A DNA stretch of 64,000 nt from Uloborus plumipes. Taxonomy: Eukaryota; Arthropoda; Arachnida; Araneae; Uloboridae. Every line of letters starts with the position of its first letter. Position 1 is the first letter of the stretch. The stretch lies in the NCBI GenBank assembly GCA_038373865.1, contig JAXGGA010005505.1, forward strand, positions 1 through 64,000. The letters run 5' to 3'. The translations under genes and the position numbers were made by a program. The notes beneath the pieces are model-generated. The model saw only the letters and a list, made by a program, of their open reading frames with translations. It had not been told where the DNA came from and made no database searches. Positions 14,701 to 27,600 of this stretch are shown here, one piece after another.

Positions 14701-17700
14701 AAATAGATACGTTTTTTTGTCTTGTTTTACTTGATCACTTGGCTAATGTTCGGCCTCTCTTATCTTTAATGTATTTTGGAAAAAGGGTCTTTTTGCAAGC
14801 AGCGAAATAGCCGTTTGCTGAGGAAGTCTTTTTATGTGTTTTATTTGCACTTTTATTTACAAGGTCTCACTTTACTACTCATATTTTAGTGCAAAGTTTC
14901 GACTGTTTCTGCAATCTTAGTTTAAAATATTAATTTTATAGTCGAGTGCAAAAGCTAAAAATTAAATAATCCAACTTGATCAGATTTTACTTTGCTATGC
15001 TTTGTATTTAAACTTTTTGCATTATTCAAAAATGCTGGATAACATTTTGTTGCCCAAGAAGTTTTGTTGCATAAAATATTTAACGTTAAGATCAGAGTCG
15101 GCCATCTTGCTACTGGTCAGAGAAGTCTGACCCGGATGAGGAAGTTCCGGGTTCGAATCCCGGCTCGGGCATGACTAGATTTTTTCTCTTCTGCCCTTTT
15201 CCTTTCTTTGAATGAATGTTTTGTCGTGCTGCGAAGGGTTGCCTACCCTACAAATAGATCCCAATAGCATGCTTATACTGTAGAAGTTGAAATTCACGCC
15301 AAATTACGGTACAGCTGAAAACGTGAAGCAACACCCACCAAATTGCCAGACTATCTGGTACAACTGCAACAGCATTATCATAAGAAAAAACATTCAATGA
15401 AGCCTTGTAAATTCGAAACACTGTCATTCAAGTGTCTCTTAGTACGGAGCCTTCAAAGTACATTTTTATTTCGCATAAAATAGCACACAACAGCAATTGC
15501 GTGTCAAACAAAATAAAGATTTTAATAGTATTTGCGTGTATCTTGAAGTTTTGTAAAACTATATAAAATAGTATATACGGAAAGGCATTGCTTAGTGTAA
15601 GACGTAATAGCAAACGATTGAAATTCTTTCACCAACTTTCAAGAAGTAATTTTAAGTATTTATCAAAAATTGAAATTATTGATGGGTTTTAAGAATTCTT
15701 AATTGATCTTCAACAAATAGATAATATAACAATTACTAATTTGGTCTAATATAATTAAGTGTGATATCTCTAACGATCCGTTGCCCAATCAATAATTTTG
15801 AATAGTCAGTCTCTACTGTGCTATTTTGCAATTTTTTATTGTAAGTAAAAAAAATAATTGCTTATTTTTTTTAATAAAAATTACAATTAATTTATTATTA
15901 CTTTTTTTTTCAGGGAGCTTCCTTGCAGAAAAATGGTAAGTAAAATTTTCCCCTATTGATCTTCATGCTCGATTTCCTTCTTTTCATTCCATTTTTTCAA
16001 TTTCCTTCCTTTCATTCCTTTCAATTAAAAAAAAAAAGACTTCACATGTTGCTCATTCCATTTAACAACGACTTACCTCTAAAAGCGTTATTTTCAGGAA
16101 AGCGATTTTGAAGTTAAAAAGCAAAATATGTAGTAAAACTTTACAAGTAAAATTACTGATTGAATATTTTGTTATGTATAAGGTATTTTTCAAGAAATTC
16201 TGGTGCTTTTTTTTTTCAAGAAGAAGAATTTTAAGACACGTAAGGCTCAAAGAGTTGCGTTTTATTTATAAAGTTCTTTCATTAAATTTCAAAGATTTTT
16301 TGAAATATCCCAAAGTATGTAGTTATTGCCGTTAATTATTCTCCTAATAGTACCGACATAAAGTTAAGAGTGCAATCTTGATTTGAATGTAAGGGTGAAA
16401 GATGTTTTTTTTTTTTTTTTGGCGTGCAATACTGTTTCCGGAATAAATAATACCATTTTTCACTAAAGGACACTAAGGCTTCCTATTCAATTGCTCAAGC
16501 ACAACGAAAATGTGACACCCTTGAAAAAAACATTCCTTAAATATTTGAAAATGCAAAGACGACACCTTAGCTCTCTAACGACGAAATATTGAAATTCCCT
16601 GAGTATATAATTATTGAATTATAGAAATGAAGGTCTTGCAATGATGCGCTTCTTATTCATGGCAGTTCAAAAACGGGCATAACTCAAAATCGCTATTTTT
16701 TGAGACAGGACACTCTTGACAGGAGTGAACAACGTGTGAATTTCATAATAAATTTTAAATATATTTTTTTCTTGATGTGTGTTCACGCAAATGCTGTTTT
16801 CACTGATGACTATTTTAAGTATAGCGTTTGAAATCCATTTCTAGCTGTATCTAGAAAAGATAACAAAGTGCAAGAAAAAGCAAAATATCGGAGTTTTTCT
16901 GGGGCAAAATCAGCATTCCAGCTCGTGATCGTTTAGCATAAAATAAAACAAAGAATTTTTTTAAAAAATACACAGAGTTAAAGGATTTTAGCTGTAAGCG
17001 GTTTTTTTTTTTCATAATCTTTCTATAATGTGGCGTATATTAAAGACACTGCTGTTGTAAATTCTTGTATAAAGCATTGTTTATCCAATAGTTATTTGTT
17101 TGCTCTTACACTTGGTGTAAAAAAAGAGCAATTAGCTATGAGACAAATAGCGGTTTGGTGAAACAGCTTGTAAAACAATAAGACTCAGCGAATAAGTACT
17201 CTGTGAAAAACAAAACTACAGCACTACTAGAAAACATCTAGGAAACTAGGCTTCCATAATGATTTCAAGTACTGTCTGTCCGTCCGCGCCCAGCACTTGC
17301 GAACCATTTCACTTTAAAAAGGGGTGATGGGTTGTGAGTGGGAACTTTAAGAAGTTTTCAATTTAAAATTTGCATTTTTGCTATCCTTTTGAAATATTCA
17401 ACTAAACTATGTATTTGAAATTAACATCGTTCTACGTTGTGTGATACGACTCAAAATGCTTATTATTATTATTCTCCTTATTGTTATCTTACATGTCACC
17501 CATATTTTGGTAAGATCAGAGAAGACCTGAAGCATGCGTGGAAGGCTTTACCTAAGAAAATCAGACAGTACCGTTGTGGTTTTTGTCAACATCGTTTAAG
17601 AAGGAACTCATCACTGCTAGATATTTTTAGAGACTTTGCTAGAGACCTTTATGGGAGCCTAGTTTTCTTGAAATTTTGGAGAAGTATGGCAGTTTTTTTT

Positions 17701-20700
17701 TTTCCTCCAGTGTATACTTAGAATTAAGTTCCGCGGAAAAATTACATTTTTTCTACTTATTAGTATTTGAATTATAGGAAAACTTCCAATTGTCCCACCG
17801 TACCCCATGTCCCGCTGTGCCCGATCTCCCCTCATTGAGCTTGTCTTCTGTTGAGTACTAGAATACTTAGAGATTGAGTTACTTTTTTTTTTTTCAAAAC
17901 TACTAATAAATGTAATGTTTAATACGAGAAAATAATTTTCTACTGTGTAGCTCCTAACTTTTTATTGACTTATCTTGTCTGTACAGCTGTGAAGAAATAC
18001 ACAGTAATTAGAAGTGTTTTAAAGTGAGGAATTACCCAATGCCAAGGAATTATAAATGAAAAAATACAGTTCAATTCAATTATTTTTGATATTTTAATTA
18101 ATTTAAAACTGAGTTACTCCAAACTTTATCACATTATCTTACATCATTTTTTATTTAATTCACCAATTTATCTAAAAATAGTTACGAAATCGGCTGACTA
18201 CGGTGAATTTAGAGCACGGTTTATCCCTGTATTGATTTTGCCTATGCTCTATTTTTAGACATAACAATTTATTTCGCGACTACCCATGCTATTCTTTCAG
18301 GAATAAATTGATTTTCTGCACACATTTTTAAAAGCACATTTATCAGGAATATAGAATTAATGGAAAAGAGAATTGGAATCATCTTATTTCCTTTCATTTT
18401 TTATGTCGCAGAATTCAATACACTATGACAATTACTTACAACTTTTATTCTTAAAACTTTTTAATGAAAATCATGTGTTTACTAAATAAAAGGGAGTTAA
18501 ATCTAGGCCATTTTTCAAAGAAAAAAAAAAGAAAAGTAAAATACTTTCATTCATGTTTTTTAAAGATAAATAATTGAAAATAATGTATTGACTTTATTAC
18601 TTAATTGCATAAAGCAAAAGTTCCTAAAATTTTCTGATTCGTGGCACAACACTCTTTTAAGAATTAAAATTTAATCACAGCACTTTAGTTTATGTACACA
18701 TACACTTATCTTGATACTATAGGTGATTCGTGCCAGCCCACGCCTCTCCCCGAGCCACCCATAATGAGAACCCCTATTGAACTGTGGGTATTGGAATAAA
18801 TTCTCCAAAAGAATATTTTGTATAAAGTTCTTACCAAAAAAAAAAAAAACTCACCATAGTTTACTCAAAATGCAATTTAATCAAGTTAATACATTTAACT
18901 TATTGATTTTAAAGGAAGTGAGTTCAGTTGCTTGATAAACAAACAAACAAACAAGGATTTTTTCTTTAATTGCATGTCAAATGAACAGCTCACACGCTAT
19001 GGAAAAATACTTGCATTTTTAGATGTTTTTATATACTCGTTGAAATGAAAAAGGTTTTTCTCAAAGAAAATTTTGAAGAATAAAAGGAAATAACCAATGT
19101 TTTTTATGTATACAGCTATCAATCATCAATAAGACTGTAAAAAATATATATATTAATTTTAGTTATTTGAGCTGCATTAGTTGGAGTAATGCATAGATAA
19201 GTTTATAGAATTATAAGAAAGAAACTGCGTATTTTTAATAGAATCCACCCTCAGTAACGAGACTCACAATAATAAAAGAGGCGTGCTTCTTTTTGAAACA
19301 CGAAGTAATTAAAGACCTATGAACTATGTATCAGAAAATTCCACAAGCATAAGCAAAATATGTTTCAATTAGATTTGAACTTATTCATTCGTTATGCTTA
19401 CTATTATATTATGACATTGCTAGGTCACTGGCATGAAGATATGGATTTCTTAATTGAATCTTATTTATTTAATTTTATTTTTATGCCAAAAGTTGGGTTA
19501 AGCCAGATTGGCATTTTTGTCCTCTGCTTCAGAGAGGAGTGACAGGTTAGTATGGAAAAAGCATTGAAGTTAGTCCTACGGAAATTGCTGCCACTGAATT
19601 TGAAGGAAAAAAGAAAGCAAATACGCTAGTTTAAAGAAAATTATTCAATTTTAGATAACGGATCACTGTTGTTCAACAAATCGCAGTTAACTCACCTCGC
19701 TCCTCCCATCAGGTAATTTTTGGCTGCTTTAGTATTTACGGAAAAAGCTCAATTTACTTAAAAGTATAGTATCAATAAATTTCAACTACCATGATACTTA
19801 AGGAATCCAAAATGAAACATCTACTAGTTTTCTATCTTTTTCACCAATAAACTAAGAAATACTGAAAGTGAAAATTTATAGTGTGAATAACAATACATGA
19901 AAGTAAAATCTTTGAATTTAGAACAAGCAAATAATCCGAAATGAAGAATAAAAAATAATGCATGATAAAATATGAATTCGAAAAAATGAAGTGAACCAAC
20001 AATATAACTTGATGAAAGTTTCAATTAGCAATTCAACAGTGATCTCCAACAATGGCGGCTACTCTGGCTACTGATTTTGGCAGGAACAACACTTTACAGA
20101 AGTCTATAAATTAAATAAATAATTTGTTACTTGGTCAACATGTTGTCTGAGAAATAAATTTTGTTGCGATATCTATCGCCTTTCTTGGTGTTGCATTTAG
20201 AATTTCGGTTTTAAATTATATTAAATTATCCTTCTAAATATTCACTACTGAATTATTCAGTAAAAATTAAATGATTAAAAGAGATATTTGCTTAAAAATG
20301 CATCAGACGGGACGAAAGTATCAACTTATGTAATATGAATCAGCAACCTTCTGTAGTACATTTACGGACGAGCACATGTACTGTTAGTTAAAAAAGTTTA
20401 TTTTTAATGTTGTTTAATTTCCTGTCCGAACTTCAGTTGTTGATTTGCAAAATGAGTTCTAGCAAAGAGTCCAACAAATTTCATTTCGTCAACAATAGAA
20501 ACCATTTGTATTGATATTCTGCGCATATTAAACGCAGATACGTGTAAAACATCTTTAAAGATGCAATCGATATGGCTGGTTCGTGCAGATATTAACACAA
20601 TTAGACCTTCATAAATGTTGAGAAATCGAACACTAGATAATCGATAATCGTTATCTACTATAAACTTAATCAACATAGAAAACGCAGTTAATGTCCATGC

Positions 20701-21603
20701 ACATAAGATCGCAATGTAGGTGTTCTGCAGACTGATTTGCATTCCGTAGTAACGCTATTGTTTTAGAGAAGTAGAACGGTTTCTATATAGTTTGTCGAGT
20801 TCAATAAGCTTTTTTTATTGGTGTTATTACCATTACGTCACAAGTATTTTTTCCAAGAACTTTATAGATTACTGGAATGTTTCGAATTTTATTTGTTTTT
20901 ACATGCTATGCTTATAAAAGTGAAGTAATTCTTCCAAATTTTAATTAAAATGTCCATTAAAAATCTTTTAATTATTTTTTTCTTTCAACTTCGCTTACAC
21001 TAATAAATTTTACCTAATCCGTTCGTGAATTTTTATTTTAAAAAAGTTAATAATCCCGAATGATAGAATGAGTGAATGCTACTCTAATCAATTTTGTAAA
21101 CATTTTGCAAAATGTTTAAAGCGTTGACATTGTCTACTTTACATTCACCGTTACCATATACAGTTTTGAAAAGTGAGAAATATAGTAATTTAACTAGAAA
21201 ATCAATACCGTAATTTATTTTCCAAATGGGAAAAATAACCTAGAATATTGCAATGATAGAAAATTCTTTAAGTATAAAAAGCACATTTTTGGTTCCTTAG
21301 TTGCAAAGAAAATTTAGAAGCGGATAGCTTAATATCAAGAACTTTTCAATCGCAAGGCAAATTTAACAGCTTTATAAAGAATAGCTGCTCACCTGCAAGA
21401 ATTCTTCAAGCATCAGATTTTTTTTTTTTAAGTCAAGAAATTTCCTTCAACTTGACGAACTTTTTTCTAACAATTTACTCTACGTTCTAAGTAACTGTAA
21501 TTTTAATACCCGCAGGCTATAGGAAATAATTATAACTGACCAATGAGTTTATTTCCCAACAAATTTGTTTTGGAATAAATAAATCAATACAGCCCCGTTA
21601 TAG

Positions 21604-21668
<65 letters not shown>

Positions 21669-24600
21669 TGTTTGTAATCAAATTTCAAATTTTTTTTTTT
21701 TCTTCTTTTGAGAAACATTCACTTTGTAACTCTTGTGTTCTATCTATTCTTCGGCTTTCACAAGTTTCAAATTTTACCTAAAGTTTGATTTTATTTTTAA
21801 ATTAATTATGAAATTAAACGCAGTTAATAAAAATTCCGATTACTTTTGAAGCATCTTTATGGTACCGGAACGAGAGGGGTGGATGCCTCCTTCATAAGTT
21901 TTGGTTGGTTTATTGGTTTTTATATCGAAAGAGCCTCAATAGGCTATATACTGCGCTCATAAGTCTTGATTTTAAACTATATATTTTTTTAAGGTTCTAT
22001 AACTATAGATTAGATATTACATCGAACGCTTTGAGACTACTCCTTTTCTGTCGTGAACTTAACCCATTAATGCCTGACGTTTTTTTCCCAAAGAAATGTT
22101 GTATACTGGTCACAAGCAGTGTTTAATGGACAGGAAAAATAATAAAAAAAAATCATATAAAAAAAATTATTAAGGAAAGAAAAATCGTCCCTTAAAAGTT
22201 ACGATAGACCCCAGAGGGTACATACTTTTTTTACTTGATTTTCTTTCTGCCTAAGATATAATATTTAAAAAGACAATTTATAAGAAGAAATAAAATCAGC
22301 AATTAACATAAACTGGGAAGCTGGGAATAACTTTGAAAACTTGACTTTTTTTGTTGAGATTGTGAATGATGTCATTTTTGATAAAGATCATATTAAAACT
22401 GCTACAGAACACACTTTGCAGTGGTTATGTGCTGCAATCTGTTAATAACGAATTGAAACAATATCAAGAACACTATTATTGGGTTGAAATGTTCATTTTG
22501 GGAAAAAATTCAGAGCCTTTTTTGGATCGTCCCTAAAAAGGGACGCTAGGCATTAATGGGTTAACTTTGAAAATAATGCCAACAATAAGTTCATTGTTTT
22601 TCATAGTATTATTATTTTAATTTTCAGGAAGAATTATCCACCATCAGGAAAGTGACCTACTTTGGAGGTTGGGGCTAATTAGTCCCGAAGCGTATCAAAT
22701 AACTTCCGGGACCAGGTAAGATAACTACTCTTTAGTTCGAAATTTTCATTTTAAATCCTTGCAAAAATGTATTATTCGCTAGTCAGGAGTGAATATTTTG
22801 TATTTAATGCAATTTCCTGCAATAATTTACAAAATAAACTGGCGCAATGGCGTATGGGGGCCTTACAATTTCTTAGCTGTCCCAAGTATAACTAAATTTA
22901 ATACCTGCAAGCTGTTGCAAATTATCATAACTGATCAATCAGATTTTTTTTTTTTGGTATTTTTTCCAACCAATTTGCTTTGGAATAAGTAACAAGAAGT
23001 TCGGTCAAGAACTAAACGAGCCTACTTTACCGTTCATCGGCATCGGCATTCTAGCATCTGATCAATATTCTCTTGATTATCTGAGACTGAAAATTATGTT
23101 CAACATACCTTTTACCTTTTTAGCACTTAAAACTTATTTCTAAAAGCAAAATACACTGAAGTGACAAAAGTCATGGGATACCTCTTAATATCGTGTCGGC
23201 CCTCCTTTTGCCCGGCGAAGTGCAACAACTCGACGTGGCATGGACTCAACAAGTCGTTGGAAGTCTTCTGCAGGAATATTGAGCCATGCTGTCTCGATAG
23301 ACGTCCATAATTGTGAAAGCGTTGATGGGGCAGGATTTTGGGCACGAACAGACCTCTCGATGGTGTCCCATAAATGCTCAATGGGATTCATGTCGGGCGA
23401 TCTAGGTGGCCAAATCATTCGTTGGAATTGTCCAGAATTTTCTTCAAACCAATTGCGAACAGTTGTGGCCCGGTGACATGGCGCATTGTCATCCATAAAA
23501 ATCCCATCGTTGTTTGGGTACATGAAGTCCATGAATGGCTGCAAGTGATCTCCAAGTAGCTGCACATAAGCATTTCCAGTCAATGTTCGGTCCAGTCGCA
23601 CTAGAGGACCAAGTCCATGCCATGAAAAAACAGCCCACACCATTACGGAGCCACCACCAGCTTGAACAGTGCCTTGCTGACAGTTTGGGTCCATGGCTTC
23701 GTGGGGTCTGCGCCACACTCGAACCCTACCATCGGCTCTTACCAGCTGAAATCGTGACTCATCGGACCAGGCCACGGTTTTCCATTCATCTAGGGACCAA
23801 CCGATATGCTCACGTGCCCACGAGAGTCGCTGCAAGCGATGTCGTTCTGTCAGTAAAGGCACTCGAGTCGGTCTTCTGCTGGAATAGCCCTAAGAAATCC
23901 AAATTTCTCCGCACAGTTCTAGCAGACACGTCCATTGTACGTCCCACATTGATTTCTACGGTGATTTGACGCAGTGTTGCTTGTCTGTTAGAATTTACGA
24001 CTCTTTGCAGACGTCGCCGGTCTCGATCTTTAAGTGCAGGCGGTCGACCACTGCGCTGTCCATGGTGGGATGTTATGCCTGAAATTTCATACTCTAGGCA
24101 CACTCTTGACACAGTGGATCTGGGAATGTTGAATTCTCTAACGATTTCCGAAATGGCATGACCCATGCGTCTAGCTCCAACTAACATTCCGCGTTCAAAG
24201 TCTGTTAATTCACGTCGTGCGGTCATCATCACGTTAAAACCTCTTCACATGAATAACTTGAACAGAAATGAAAGCTCTGTAAAAGCACTGCGCATTTATA
24301 CCTGTTCTATGCGATGCTACTGCCATCTGAAAATTTGCATATTGCTATCCCATGACTTTTGTCACTTCAGTGTATACCCCTCTCACTAGATGAAATAGAC
24401 ACGTAAAAAGTAAATAAACGAATAAATAAAGTTTTGTCGCACCTTTTAAAGAATGTAACTGTTATAGTTCTTCTGTAGAAAAATTCCTCAATCGTTTTCA
24501 AAAAAAAAAAAATAATTAAAAGTACAAAGAACATCAAAACACATTTTATCAAAGAAAAAACATCGTGCGTTAACAAAATGTCTCGAATTGCATTTTTAAT

Positions 24601-27600
24601 CCGTTGCTAGTTTTTAAATTAAAAAAAAAAAAAAAATGTTCTCGTGAATGAAAAATTTGTTACAAAAAAATCGTCTGCCAAAAAAATAATAATAATAATA
24701 ATAATAAATAAAATAAAATAAATAAATAAACAAAAAAAATCGTCTGCACAGTCAGTCATTTTTTTCTGAACCTGCATTTCCGCCATGTTTGCGGAGTCGG
24801 AGTCGGAATCAGAGTCCTCACAGAAGATATTCAGAAAAGTACTTTACATACATTATTTATCAAAACCATTTTCTTACAAAGTTAGTTTGAAGGAAATCCG
24901 CCTTTAAGTTCAGGATCAACATTCAACTTAAATTTCCCGTAGGCGCTAATGTTAAGTTTTTTTCTGAACGGTTCAACATTGAACGAAAAATGGTTCAAAT
25001 CAAAAAGCGAAATATGGGAATGAGCCTCTCCGAGATCTTCAAAAAAAAAGTTTATTCAATTCGGACGGTTCACTTAAAAGTTATTAGGTGGAGAAAGGTT
25101 GCTTGAACGGTTCAATGTTGAACGAAAAAATGTTCAAATTGAAAATTTAAATACGGTAATGAAGTATCCTTGCTGAGATCCTTCGAACAAAAAAAAAGTT
25201 TGTTTAAATCGGACTGTTCACTCAAAAGTTATTAGGGGTGACAGCTTGTTTGAACGGTTCAATGTTGAACGAAAAATTGTTCAAATCGAAAATGTAAATA
25301 CGGGAATGAAGTATCCTTGATAAGATCTTTCGAACAAAGAAAAGTTTGTTCAAATCGGACTGTTCACTAAAAAGTTAGTATCGCGGGACAGGTTGTTTGA
25401 ACGGCTCAAAGTTGAACCAAAAATTGTTCAAATCGAAAAATCAAATATGGGAATGAGCTGTACTCGCCGAGATCTTTCCAACAAAAAAAAAGTTTGTTCA
25501 AATCGGAATGTTCATTCAAAAGTTATTAGGGGGGGGGGACGGCGACAGACAGACCGACAGACCACACACAAATTCCCATCTCAATACCCTACTTTCCAAT
25601 TTTTAAATTTTCGATACTTATTTTACTTTTTTATTTCTTTTTGACTTTTTTTGGATTTGGCGATATTTTTTAGATAGATTAAGCCACTTTAAATGCTTTT
25701 TTCGTCTTTCTTTTATTTTTAACAGGGAAGTAGGCTAAAAATCAATACAGTCCCGTTATCGTTATGGTCGGCTGTTCCCAACTCAGTTTTTTGTAATCGA
25801 GAGCTCTAGGATTTTGGTACAAGCTATTTTTTCCAGCTAGTGGTAAACCAGACACCAAGTTGTAAGATGAATTTAATACTTTCTAAAGAATTTTAGTTAA
25901 AGAAGTTGAAAAATATATTTCTGCTATAGTTTTTAAATAAATGTACAATAAAAAGTAAATTTCTTGATATCTGTTTTCCTTGTTTGAAAGGAATGCTCTT
26001 GTTAATAAACCAGCGAAGCAATATGTTTGTTGTTTGTGATATTTTTAATCTAAATGCGTGCAGAATTTTCTACACAATTTTTGATGCATTTAGTTTTTCT
26101 AATTATGAACATATATAATATATATAACTTAATTCGGACACTTAAATAAACTATTTGACTAGTCTCACCGAACGCGAAGTGAAAAAAATGCATTTAAAAT
26201 TTTCTTTCATGCTTCAAACTTTTAATTCTAGTTTAAAATATTCTTTGTAACATATTTATTGAGATAAAAGCTCTTTTCAAAGTTGATATAATTTTTTTCT
26301 AGATTTGGTATGGGGCATTGAATGTGTGCCTTTTTTTTTTCTTTCGGAAGAACGAGCTCCTTGTCTTTCACATAAAGAGGAAAAACCGCACACAATCCAC
26401 AGATCTATTTAAATGCCGTAAAAATTTCTTCGCTGGTTGTGGAAAATTGGCTTTCTAATGGACACTGCAACTGTTTAGAAAGTTATGGAAGCTATTTAGA
26501 AAGTTAATGCGCATTAACCAGATATGTTCGTGCTAAAAGCAATTCACTTAAATGAAGAATATCATCTTAAATCAATACTATAATTCAAATTACTGCTCTT
26601 TGGGTAAAATATGCTTATTATCAAGTCTATTATATCAAGGATAAAAGTTTGATGGTTCACATAAAATTTTCCGTGATAAAATTACTTCTCCCACGAAATT
26701 TAAATGCTTTGTTGCATGTCTTGATACCAACTTCTATCAACATATATGGTTGACTATCATTCAATTTTAGGTTTAATTTCAAAATACATATATGAATTCC
26801 TAAAAACTATAATTTGGTGATAATTCTATTTTTTTAGTCGTATTTCATTTAATAATATTAACACTGTTTAAAGTACTGGTAAATGTGTCTCATTAGTTAA
26901 GTAATCATTTATATCCAAACTAAATAACATAAGCAGATACCAGAAATATTTTCAAAAATTTAGAATCCAAATCGTTAACAATAAGCATACATAAGTATAT
27001 AATAAAGTATAATATTTAAGGATTTATTAACTCTTGATGATTCGTTCAGTTAAAGCAATAATTATTTTGGTCCCAAAACGTAATTTAAATTTATATAAAA
27101 CTCTTAAATACTACATAGCATGTATGTCGTTTTGATCTGAAATACTGAGTTATTTTCCAGAAATAACAAACAATAAAACATTTGAGGAAGTGCTCAAATT
27201 TTCCAACTTATTTGCATAGATTTCAAAATCAGGTGATTCTTTTAAAAAGAAATTATACTTAATACTCTAATACAATTTTTTTTTTGTAAGATATACAAAG
27301 CGGAAAAACAAACAGGTATTTGAAAGTAAATATATTTTGATATTTACTAATGAATTAAGCATAAAATAATAACAATGATAATAATTGTTTTTGATTACTC
27401 GGCTTTGAAAAAAACTTACTTAAATGTCTGGGAAAAAATTTCTAGTAGAGAAGATCCAAATACTAAATTTTAGTTTCTTTTTATACTTAACATAAACTGG
27501 GACACATTCGACTTCGAGAAACAAGCTTTTCTGAAAAATCATTCTTTAAGACGTATTAAAGCGGATTTTTTAAGCCTTTAAAATGTTTCTTTCTTAAACA

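Larger units (their letters stand above)
22992..25741 (+). mobile_element. Repeat P, copy 2, carrying a Tc1-like insertion
   Basis: Left end ACAAGAAGTTCGGTCAAGAAC; right end GAAGTAGGCTAAAA. Without the 1219-bp Tc1 element it is about 1.5 kb, and it carries the longest readable series of internal ~120-nt tandem units, about four (24,990-25,530), followed by a poly-G/GACAGACCGACAG tract. The empty paralog at 21515 shows that the insertion broke GGAATAARTAA/ATCAATACAG with no duplication beyond a few A residues, so a long TSD is absent. Confidence 0.8.

Noticed and set aside
17437..17721. 94-codon frame with EDLKHAWKALP, Tc1-like
   Set aside because: No TIR, no DDE motif; the resemblance is short and may be chance.
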